From NCBI GenBank assembly GCA_005880985.1, contig VBIQ01000005.1, positions 310,001 to 374,000 of the forward strand: a DNA stretch of 64,000 nt, read 5' to 3'. Numbering within the stretch: position 1 is the stretch's first letter; each line of letters opens with the position of its first letter. A program made the position numbers and the translations under genes. The notes beneath the pieces are model-generated. The model worked only from the letters and a program-made list of their open reading frames with translations, was not told the DNA's origin and did not search any database. Origin of the DNA: Chloroflexota bacterium (GTDB lineage: Bacteria; Chloroflexota; Dormibacteria; Aeolococcales; Aeolococcaceae). This document shows positions 10,936 to 18,138 of this stretch, in pieces.

Positions 10936-10956
10936 GCAGGCCTCTCCGTGCGCCCA
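10931..10956 (-). promoter_or_regulatory. candidate antiterminator hairpin, mutually exclusive with the guaB3 leader terminator
   Basis: Minus strand TGGGCGCA (10956-10949) is perfectly complementary to TGCGCCCA (10938-10931), whose GCCCA is part of the terminator 5' arm. Confidence 0.55.
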
Positions 10957-11018
10957 CGCGCAGATCAGCGGCAGGGGCACGGGATGCGCTCTCTCGTGGT
11001 CATCGGTGATGACGCCTC

Positions 11019-11024
11019 AGTGTA
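11019..11024 (-). promoter_or_regulatory. candidate -10 box (TACACT) of guaB3 leader transcript
   Basis: TACACT on minus strand about 160 nt upstream of guaB3 start. Confidence 0.4.
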
Positions 11025-11132
11025 GCAAACTCGGCTGGCACCGATCCGGCCACCTGCCCAGCATCTTGTGTCTTGGTTGTGGCTGCCTCCCTATATCTTG
11101 TGGTCGATCCTCCACGTCCGGGCCCGACGGGC

Positions 11133-11891
11133 TCAGCCCCGGAACACCGAGCGGCGCTGCATCGGGCCGGCGACCAGACCGCGCTGCACGGTCTCGCGAA
11201 CCTCGTCGGCGAGCTCCATCACCGTCGCCGCATCGGCCGCCGCCGAGGCGGGAAGAAGCCAGGGGACGCACGTCGGCGAGCATCGGATAGATCTCCTCCG
11301 ATCCCACCACCGAGACGGGAACGATCGGCGCGCCGGCCCGGATCGCCACCTCGACGAATCCTCCGCGACCGAAGCGGCGCAGCTGGTAGCGCTCCGCGAA
11401 GGGCTTGCCCGTCCCCTTGACTCCCTCGGGAAAGACCAGCACCAGCTCGCCGGCACCAAGCAGGCGGACGGTGTCCTCGGGGTGCCCGATGGTCTGCCCG
11501 CTCCGGCGCAGGAACCAGGAGAGCACCGGCAGGCTGAAGAACCGGCCGGCGATCAGCGCCCGCGCGTGGCGGTCGACCCCTTCCTCGAAGAGCGCTGTCT
11601 TGATCATCGCCCCGTCGAGGGGAAGCACGCCGGCGTGGTTGCTCACCAGCGGCGCCGCCCCCACGCGCGGCACGTGCTCGATCCCGCTCGTCTCGACCCG
11701 CCAGTAGCGTCGGTCGAGGAGGCGGAAGACGGGAGCATGCTCTCCGTCCACTCGCGATCGAAGCCGAGGGGTCCTGCTGGTAGGCGCCGGCGCTCCAGCT
11801 CGGCGTCCGCGGCGGCGCGGAGAGCGCTGAGGCGCCGACGCAGCCCGTCGTCGGTGTGCCCGGTTGCCCGCGGCGCCCCGACGACGCTCAT
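11133..11891 (-). pseudogene. lysophospholipid (1-acylglycerol-3-phosphate) acyltransferase family, disrupted reading frame
   Basis: N-terminus in one frame (MSVVGAPRATG...LGFDREWTESMLP), core in another (VFRLLDRRYWRVETSGIEHVP...LVSNHAGVLPLDG...VLVFPEGVKGTGKPFAERYQLRRFGRGGFVEVAIRAGAPIVPVSVVGSEEIYPMLAD), C-terminus back in the first frame (TVMELADEVRETVQRGL). Confidence 0.75.
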
Positions 11892-12970
11892 CCAGGCAGC
11901 ACGCTCTCGGGTGAGGTGGCGACGCCGTTTCCCGACCGGCGGGTGGTGCTGCGTTGCAGGAACTCTTCGAGCTCGCGCTCGTCGCGGGATTCGCTCCGCT
12001 CCGCGAGGAGGGTGCTGACGCGACGCTTCTCAGCGAAGTCCTCGACCACCTGGCGACTGGCATACCGAGGGACGAAACCGAAGTCGCGCTCGAGGCGGCC
12101 GATGTCGACCACGCGTCCGTACTGGATCAGCTGCAGCAGATGCGGCGGCCAGTCGAGGATGCCGAAGCGCTTCAGCGCCGCGGTGGCCAGAAAGCCGCCG
12201 TACGGAGGGATGACCGCGACGTTGCGCTTGTGCATGATGCGGATGGCCTGGCTGAGGATCACGATCCCCGAACCGGCGACGTTGAAGACGCCGGGACGCT
12301 CCTCGACGGTGGCCCGGTACAGCGCTTCGACCGCGTCGTCCTCGTGAACGAACTGCAACCTGGGGTCGAAACCGAAGACCGTCGGCACCGCGGGCAGGGT
12401 CAGCAGCGCCTGGAACGGGGTCTGCAGCAGCGGGCCCAGCACATTGCTGAAGCGGAGCACGGTCACCGTCGCGTCGGCCTGGCGGAGGGCGAAGTCGCGC
12501 ACGTAGGCCTCGACCTCGACGATGTCGCGGGAGAAGGCGTCACGCGGCGGCGTCCGCCGGCTCATCTCCTCGGTCCAGAAGGACGGGTCGTCGGGCTCAC
12601 TTCCATAGATGGCGGTGCTCGACTTGACCACCAGCTTGCGCACCGGGCTGTCGACCCCGCTGCAGGCGGCGAGCAGGTTCATGGTGCCGATCACGTTGGT
12701 CTCGTGGGCGATGCGCGGGCTGGTGCGGCGCGGATCGACGATGAGGTTGGTGTGGACCACGGTGTCGATGCCGAGGGCGCGCACCAGCTTGCCGATGAGG
12801 CTGTGGCGGAGGTCGGCGCGGACGAAATCGGTCCGGGAGAGGTCGCGCGACGGCTCGCGCACGTCGACGCCGACGATCTGCTCCACCTCGGGGTCGGCTT
12901 CCAGCCGCTGGGCCAGCTCGCAGCCCCAGAAGCGCGAGACCCCGGTGATCAACACCCTCTGCCTGCGCAC
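11888..12970 (-). CDS. NAD-dependent epimerase/dehydratase (extended SDR)
   Basis: RRQRVLITGVSRFWGCELAQRLEADPEVEQIVGVDVREP...DTVVHTN...KSSTAIYG...VLRFSNVLGP; GTG start at 12970. Confidence 0.85.
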   Translation of the reverse strand: MRRQRVLITGVSRFWGCELAQRLEADPEVEQIVGVDVREPSRDLSRTDFVRADLRHSLIGKLVRALGIDTVVHTNLIVDPRRTSPRIAHETNVIGTMNLLAACSGVDSPVRKLVVKSSTAIYGSEPDDPSFWTEEMSRRTPPRDAFSRDIVEVEAYVRDFALRQADATVTVLRFSNVLGPLLQTPFQALLTLPAVPTVFGFDPRLQFVHEDDAVEALYRATVEERPGVFNVAGSGIVILSQAIRIMHKRNVAVIPPYGGFLATAALKRFGILDWPPHLLQLIQYGRVVDIGRLERDFGFVPRYASRQVVEDFAEKRRVSTLLAERSESRDERELEEFLQRSTTRRSGNGVATSPESVLPG

Positions 12971-12978
12971 GGGGGTGG

Positions 12979-12984
12979 ATGGTA
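12979..12984 (-). promoter_or_regulatory. leaderless-type -10 box TACCAT, 8 nt before GTG of epimerase
   Basis: TACCAT-N8-GTG. Confidence 0.5.
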
Positions 12985-13007
12985 GCGGTGGGCCTCGGCG
13001 GCGGTGG

Positions 13008-13025
13008 CGCCGGAGATCTCCGGCG
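13008..13025. repeat. 18-bp perfect palindrome CGCCGGAGATCTCCGGCG in divergent intergenic region
   Basis: Self reverse-complementary over 18 bp. Confidence 0.6.
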
Positions 13026-13160
13026 GCCGGCCGGCGGCCGCGAGCTCGGGACGCTGACCGCGGCCCCGGGGCACCGTGGACGCCCGGCGGGGGGCGTGCC
13101 CGCGACGGGACCGTGGCAGGGCTGTAGCCGTGCCTCGCCGGGCGCGCCCTGTGGTTTTTG

Positions 13161-13166
13161 AATAAT
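13161..13166 (+). promoter_or_regulatory. leaderless-type -10 box AATAAT, 8 nt before ATG 13175 of OmpR-type regulator
   Basis: AATAAT-N8-ATG. Confidence 0.45.
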
Positions 13167-13168
13167 TC

Positions 13169-13972
13169 GTGGTGATGAACTCCGCCGTGCGCCGCGACCT
13201 CACCGTCGGCGAGGCCGTGGAGACCGAGACGCCCCGGGTCGCCGCCGAGACCACCGTGCTGGTGATCGACGACGACCCGGCGGTCTCCACCATGCTCGCC
13301 CTGCTCGGCCGGGAGCACGGGTTCACCGTGCAGACCGCGGGCGACGGCGAGGAGGGCTTGCGGCTGGCCCAGCAGTCGGATGCCGACCTCATCGTCCTCG
13401 ACCTCAACCTGCCGCGCCTGACCGGGCTCGACGTCTGCCGCCGCCTGCGGGCCGCAGGAGTCGAGGTGCCGATCGTCATGATCTCCGCCTCGCACGACAC
13501 CGTCGACGTCGTCGTCGGCCTCGAGATCGGCGCCGACGATTACGTCGGCAAGCCCTTCGAGATGCGCGAGCTGGCGGCGCGCATCACCGCCCAGCTGCGG
13601 CGACAGCGACGCGGAACCGCGCAGGTGCGGCCCGGCCGGCTGAAGTTCCCCGGGCTGATCATCGACTTCGGACGCCACGAGGTGCTCCGCGACGGGGATG
13701 GGGTGTCGCTGACCCCCACCGAGTTCAACCTGCTGGCGCTGCTCGCCGCCCGGGCGGGCCGGGTGGTGTCACGCAGCGACATGATCCAGCAGGTGTGGGG
13801 ACAGGGTGCCGAGCTCGACGCCCGCAGCGTCGACGCCCATGTCTACCGGCTGCGGCGCAAGATCGAGCCGCCCGGCGAGCATCCGACCTACGTGCACGCG
13901 GTGCCCGGTGTCGGCTACCGCTTCGAGTACCGGCCGCCGGGATGCTTCACCAGCGAGGCCGCCACCGCCTGA
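13169..13972 (+). CDS. OmpR/PhoB-family response regulator
   Basis: TVLVIDDDPAVSTMLALLGREHGF...LIVLDLNLPRLTGLDVCRRLR...LTPTEFNLLALLAARAGRVVSRSDMIQQVWG...DAHVYRLRRKIE. True start may be ATG at 13175. Confidence 0.93.
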   Translation: MVMNSAVRRDLTVGEAVETETPRVAAETTVLVIDDDPAVSTMLALLGREHGFTVQTAGDGEEGLRLAQQSDADLIVLDLNLPRLTGLDVCRRLRAAGVEVPIVMISASHDTVDVVVGLEIGADDYVGKPFEMRELAARITAQLRRQRRGTAQVRPGRLKFPGLIIDFGRHEVLRDGDGVSLTPTEFNLLALLAARAGRVVSRSDMIQQVWGQGAELDARSVDAHVYRLRRKIEPPGEHPTYVHAVPGVGYRFEYRPPGCFTSEAATA

Positions 13973-13993
13973 CACGGCCGGCGGCGCCCGGCG

Positions 13994-15265
13994 TCACGGA
14001 TAGATGCCGCGGACCCGGGTGGCGCCGGCGACCTTGGCGACAGCGACCCGATAGGCGGCGGCACGCAGCGACACGTGCTGCTGCTCGGCGATCTGCCGGA
14101 CTCGCTGGTAGCTGCGCACCATGATCGACTCGAGCCTGCGGTCGACCTCACCGGCGTCCCAGAAGAACGCCTGGAGGTCCTGCACCCACTCGAAGTAGGA
14201 GACCACCAGGCCACCGGCGTTGGCCAGGATGTCGGGAACCACCAGCACCCCGCGCTCCTCGAGATGGTCCTCGGCCGACGGCGTCACCGGCGCGTTGGCC
14301 CCCTCGGCGATGACCCGAGCCCGGACCTGCTCGGCGTTCCTGGCGTGGATCTGGGACTCCATCGCCGCCGGCACCAGCACGTCGACATCGAGCTCCAGCA
14401 ACTCGCGGTTGCTGATCCGCTCACCGGCCTCGAAGTCGCTGACGCGGCCACCGTCGCGGAGGTGGGCGTCGAGCGCGGCGAGATCGAGGCCGTCCCCGCG
14501 ACGGACGCCGCCGCGGCTGTCGGACACGGCGACGACCCGCATCCCCGCCTCCGCCAGCAGCGCCGCACAGTGCGAGCCCACCTGACCGTAGCCCTGCACC
14601 GCCGCGGTCGCCCCGCGAGCCTGCAGCCCGTGCTCGCGCATCGCCATCAGGGTCACGGTCACCAGGCCACGACCGGTGGCTCCGACCCGACCCTCCGAGC
14701 CGCCGATGTCGATCGGTTTGCCGGTGACCGCCGCGGGCACCGAGTAGCCGGCGTGCATCGAGAGGGTGTCCATCAACCACGCCATCACCTGCGCGTTGGT
14801 GCCCAGGTCCGGGGCCGGGATGTCCTTCTCGGCGCCGATCAGCAGCGCGATCTCGGTCGCGTATCGCCGGGTCAGCCGTTCCAGCTCCGCCTGGCTGAGC
14901 TGGTGGGGATCGCACACCACGCCGCCCTTGGCACCACCGAAGGGGAGATCGACCACCGCCGCCTTCCAGGTCATGAACATCGCCAGCGCGCGGGCGTCGT
15001 CGACGGTCATGGCGGGGTGATAGCGGAGACCGCCCTTGGCAGGGCCCCGGGCGATGTTGTGCTGCACCCGGAAGCCGGTGAACAGGGCGAAGCTGCCGTC
15101 GTCGAAGGCGACCGGGAAGTGGACCACCAGCTCGCGCTTCACCTCGCGCAGAACCGCGCGGAGATCGTCATCGAGACCGAGCGCCTCGGCGGCGACATCG
15201 AACTGGTGCTGGCCGGTGGCGAAGGCGCTGCCGACGCTGTCGGCGGCTTCCCCCGCCATGCTCAC
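13994..15265 (-). CDS. gdhA: Glu/Leu/Phe/Val dehydrogenase (glutamate dehydrogenase)
   Basis: GFRVQHNIARGPAKGGLRYHPAMTVDDARALAMFMTWKAAVVDLPFGGAKGGV...QGYGQVGSHCAALLAE. Confidence 0.95.
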   Translation of the reverse strand: MSMAGEAADSVGSAFATGQHQFDVAAEALGLDDDLRAVLREVKRELVVHFPVAFDDGSFALFTGFRVQHNIARGPAKGGLRYHPAMTVDDARALAMFMTWKAAVVDLPFGGAKGGVVCDPHQLSQAELERLTRRYATEIALLIGAEKDIPAPDLGTNAQVMAWLMDTLSMHAGYSVPAAVTGKPIDIGGSEGRVGATGRGLVTVTLMAMREHGLQARGATAAVQGYGQVGSHCAALLAEAGMRVVAVSDSRGGVRRGDGLDLAALDAHLRDGGRVSDFEAGERISNRELLELDVDVLVPAAMESQIHARNAEQVRARVIAEGANAPVTPSAEDHLEERGVLVVPDILANAGGLVVSYFEWVQDLQAFFWDAGEVDRRLESIMVRSYQRVRQIAEQQHVSLRAAAYRVAVAKVAGATRVRGIYP

Positions 15266-15762
15266 TGGGTTCCGCGGCGCCGTCTGGTCGCGGGTCTCTC
15301 GCTGGCGGCGATCAGCGCCTCGACCCGTTCGGTCAGCTCATCGAGACGTTGCTGGAGGGCGTCGACGTCTTCCAGGGTGGCGATGTTGAGATTGTGCAGG
15401 CCGGTGGTCACCACCTCGTCGACTCGATTCTCCAGCGACTGGGTGCTCCGCTGCCGGACCACGCGGGGGAGGGCGAGGGAGTGCCGGACGATGCCCAGCA
15501 GCTGCTCGCCGCGCTCCTTGACCAGGTCGACCAGGACCGGTTCGGGCAGCCGCCCGCGCCGGTTCCGCTCCATGTCGAGCAGGATCTGGCTGAGGGTGAC
15601 GGCGGTGATGTCCTCGCCGGTGTTGCGGTCGATCACCCGTACCTCGTGGCCCTGCTGGAGCAGCTCGGCGATGACATCGAGGGTCACGTAGCGGCGGGCG
15701 TAGGTGTCGTAGAGCTTCCGGTTGGAGTACTTCTTGACGACGTGCGTCTCGGGCGCAGCCAC
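15262..15762 (-). CDS. polyhydroxyalkanoate synthesis regulator, PhaR-type DNA-binding domain protein
   Basis: VVKKYSNRKLYDTYARRYVTLDVIAELLQQGHEVRVIDRNTGEDITAVTLSQILLDME matches the PHB/PHA accumulation regulator N-domain. Confidence 0.85.
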   Translation of the reverse strand: MAAPETHVVKKYSNRKLYDTYARRYVTLDVIAELLQQGHEVRVIDRNTGEDITAVTLSQILLDMERNRRGRLPEPVLVDLVKERGEQLLGIVRHSLALPRVVRQRSTQSLENRVDEVVTTGLHNLNIATLEDVDALQQRLDELTERVEALIAASERPATRRRRGTQ

Positions 15763-16014
15763 GGCTCCTCCGCCCCTGATCCGAACTCGTCGGCACTATA
15801 CATCCGGGGAGTTCGGAGGCCTGCGGCGAGGTGCCCGGTGCGGCCCCGTCAGCGCGGCCCGGGGCGCCTGCACCACCCCGCGGGGGCGGCCCTCGTCGCT
15901 GGCGACCGGGCCTCGGATGTAGCGGTCCTCCCTGGCCACAACGCCGGCCGCAACGACGTGTCGACGAGGCGTCGCGGTCACGTCACGAGCCCGACTCATG
16001 GCACGGTCGCAGCC

Positions 16015-16032
16015 TACTCGCGCGCGCGAGTA
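16015..16032. promoter_or_regulatory. 18-bp perfect palindrome TACTCGCGCGCGCGAGTA (candidate operator)
   Basis: Self-complementary; ends 2 bp before a TTGACA box. Confidence 0.5.
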
Positions 16033-16034
16033 CA

Positions 16035-16063
16035 TTGACAAGAATGTAGGCATGCACCATGCT
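16035..16063 (+). promoter_or_regulatory. candidate sigma70-like promoter TTGACA-N17-CATGCT
   Basis: Consensus -35 and 17-nt spacer; weak -10; upstream of the histone-like gene. Confidence 0.45.
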
Positions 16064-16161
16064 ATGGGCCCAAACGGCAGGCGGCGTGTTTTTTCCACGT
16101 CCTGTCACAACGCAGCCGTGGCGATCGCGACAGCGATCGGCACCATGGGAGGCCCAGTCCT

Positions 16162-17016
16162 ATGGCGAGGAGGAAGAAGAGCAGCGGGGCCATCGGCACG
16201 ATGAGCCGAAAGGCCACCGCCGTCAGACGCACGGCGTCGCGTAGGCGACGCACGGGAGCGGGGAGGACAGTGCAGCGCCTGGCCAGGGCACTGCCCGTCG
16301 CCGACCTGGACAAGCGCCTAGCAGCGCTCGAGAAGTCGGTGGCACGGCTCGAAGGCGAGGTCCGGCGGGCCGTGCAGCGCGTCGCCACCGCCGTCCGTGG
16401 TGGCGCGGCCAAGAAGCGGACCGCACGCAAGACCGCTCGTCGCAAGACCACCGCGCGCCGTCCCGCGGCGCGGAAGGTGGCGCGGAAGACCACTGCCCGG
16501 CGGAAGACCACCGCCCGGCGCAAGACCACGGCGCGCAAGCCTGCCGCCCGGCGGAAGACCACCGCCCGGCGCAAGACCACCGCGCGCAAGCCCGCCGCCC
16601 GGCGGAAGACCACCGCCCGGCGGAAGACCACCGCTCGGCGGAAGACCACCGCTCGGCGGAAGACCACCGCCCGGCGGAAGCCTGCCGCCCGGCGGAAGAC
16701 CACCGCTCGGCGGAAGACCACGGCGCGCAAGCCCGCGCGTCGGAAGACCACCGCACGGCGGAAGACCACCGCTCGGCGGAAGACCACCGCTCGGCGGAAG
16801 ACCACCGCGCGTCGGAAGACCACCGCCCGCAAGCCGGCGGCGCGCAAGACCGCCCGCAAGCCGGCAGCGCGCAAGACCGCCCGCAAGCCGGCAACCCGCA
16901 AGGCGGCGGCGCCAAAGCGCACCGCAGCCCGGCGCGGCGCTCGACGCGGCGCGCGGCGGGCAGCAACCCCGGCGATGCCCGCCGCCCTGGCGAGCGCAGC
17001 GCCACTGCCATCCTGA
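16162..17016 (+). CDS. histone H1-like / PhaF-like Lys-Arg-rich repeat protein with N-terminal coiled-coil-like segment
   Basis: MARRKKSSGAIGTMSRK...VADLDKRLAALEKSVARLEGEVRRAVQRV... followed by many KTTARR / KPAARR repeats. Confidence 0.8.
   Translation: MARRKKSSGAIGTMSRKATAVRRTASRRRRTGAGRTVQRLARALPVADLDKRLAALEKSVARLEGEVRRAVQRVATAVRGGAAKKRTARKTARRKTTARRPAARKVARKTTARRKTTARRKTTARKPAARRKTTARRKTTARKPAARRKTTARRKTTARRKTTARRKTTARRKPAARRKTTARRKTTARKPARRKTTARRKTTARRKTTARRKTTARRKTTARKPAARKTARKPAARKTARKPATRKAAAPKRTAARRGARRGARRAATPAMPAALASAAPLPS
16435..16919 (+). repeat. in-frame 18-bp tandem repeat (unit approx. cggaagaccaccgctcgg, RKTTAR)
   Basis: Multiple near-identical 18-mers in tandem visible in the nucleotide sequence. 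Confidence 0.85.
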
Positions 17017-17032
17017 CCGACTGACTTCGCGA

Positions 17033-17064
17033 GAGGCCCCCACCGTCGGGGGCCTCTTCTTTTT
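17033..17064 (+). terminator. intrinsic terminator after histone-like gene
   Basis: GAGGCCCCC-ACCGTC-GGGGGCCTC-TTCTTTTT. Confidence 0.85.
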
Positions 17065-17094
17065 GAGCGCCTGCAGACCGCTCCTCGGCGATCC

Positions 17095-18138
17095 TCAGGC
17101 GGCGAGGGAGTCGAGAGCGCGGAGCAGCGCCTCACCACCGCGTCGAGCCGCCTCGGCATCGATGCCGAGGTAGGTCATGCAGCGGACCAGGTGGGGACCC
17201 ATCCCGGTCACCAGCACCCCCTGCTCGGCGGCCCGCTCCACCACCGCCGTCGCCGGCGCCGTGGTTCGCACCATCACGATGTTGGTGGGCACGGCCGGCA
17301 TCATCACCTCGCTGCCGGGGGCCTCGCCGACGATGCCGGCGATGAGGCCGGCGTGCTGGTGGTCGTCGGCCAGCCGCGCGACGTTGTGGCGCAGCGCGTA
17401 GAGGCCGCCGGCGGCGAGGATGCCGGCCTGCCGCATCCCCCCGCCCAGGCGCTTGCGCCAGCGTCTCGCTTCAGCGACGCAGCCTCCGTCGCCGGCGAGC
17501 ACCGAGCCCACCGGAGCTCCGAGCCCCTTGCTGAGACTGAGCGACACCGAGTCGCATGCCGACACCAGCTCCGCGGCGGGGAGGTCGAGAGCGACGGCGG
17601 CGTTGAGCAGCCGGGCCCCGTCGCAGTGGACGCGCAGACCATGCCGGTGCGCCGCGGCCGCCGCGGCATCCATCTGCTGCGGCCCGATGGCGGCGCCCCC
17701 GCGGCGGTTGTGGGTGTTCTCCATGGCCAGCAGTCGCGTCACCGGGTGATGGATGTTGCTCTCGCGGATCGCCGCCTCCACCTGGTCGGCCTCGGGCACC
17801 CCGGTGGTGGCGTCGAGCAGCTGCACCTGGACTCTGGCGACCACCGCGCTGCCCGCGACCTCGTAGACGACGATGTGGGCGTCGCGGTCGACCAGCAGCT
17901 CGTCACCCGACCGGGTCTGCGCCGCCACCGCGATGAGGTTGGCCATGGTGCCGCTCGGAACCAGCACGGCCGCCTCCTTGTCCAGCAGCTCGGCGACCGC
18001 CTCCTCCAGGCGCCGCACCGTCGGATCCTCGCCCCAGACGTCGTCCCCCACCTCGGCCTCGGCCATCGCCCGGCGCATGCCGGGGTCGGGCACCGTGAAG
18101 GTGTCACTGCGAAGATCGACGCGACTCCGGTTGCTCAT
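17095..18138 (-). CDS. ltaE: low-specificity L-threonine aldolase family (PLP)
   Basis: MSNRSRVDLRSDTFTVPDPGMRRAMAEAEVGDDVWGEDPTVRRLEEAVAELLDKEAAVLVPSGTMANLIAV...LSLSKGLGAPVGSVL. Confidence 0.93.
   Translation of the reverse strand: MSNRSRVDLRSDTFTVPDPGMRRAMAEAEVGDDVWGEDPTVRRLEEAVAELLDKEAAVLVPSGTMANLIAVAAQTRSGDELLVDRDAHIVVYEVAGSAVVARVQVQLLDATTGVPEADQVEAAIRESNIHHPVTRLLAMENTHNRRGGAAIGPQQMDAAAAAAHRHGLRVHCDGARLLNAAVALDLPAAELVSACDSVSLSLSKGLGAPVGSVLAGDGGCVAEARRWRKRLGGGMRQAGILAAGGLYALRHNVARLADDHQHAGLIAGIVGEAPGSEVMMPAVPTNIVMVRTTAPATAVVERAAEQGVLVTGMGPHLVRCMTYLGIDAEAARRGGEALLRALDSLAA

Noticed and set aside
15796-16098. 100-aa minus ORF in the phaR/histone-like spacer
   Set aside because: No recognisable domain and it covers the TTGACA promoter and palindrome; not supported.
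16062-17159. Long antisense ORFs (365, 262, 241 aa) over the histone-like gene
   Set aside because: Consequence of the 18-bp repeat and high GC; sequences are low-complexity mirror images of the KTTARR repeats.
18104-18138. 35-nt overlap between diguanylate cyclase end and threonine aldolase start
   Set aside because: Likely ordinary translational coupling; start choice uncertain, not evidence of a special fusion.
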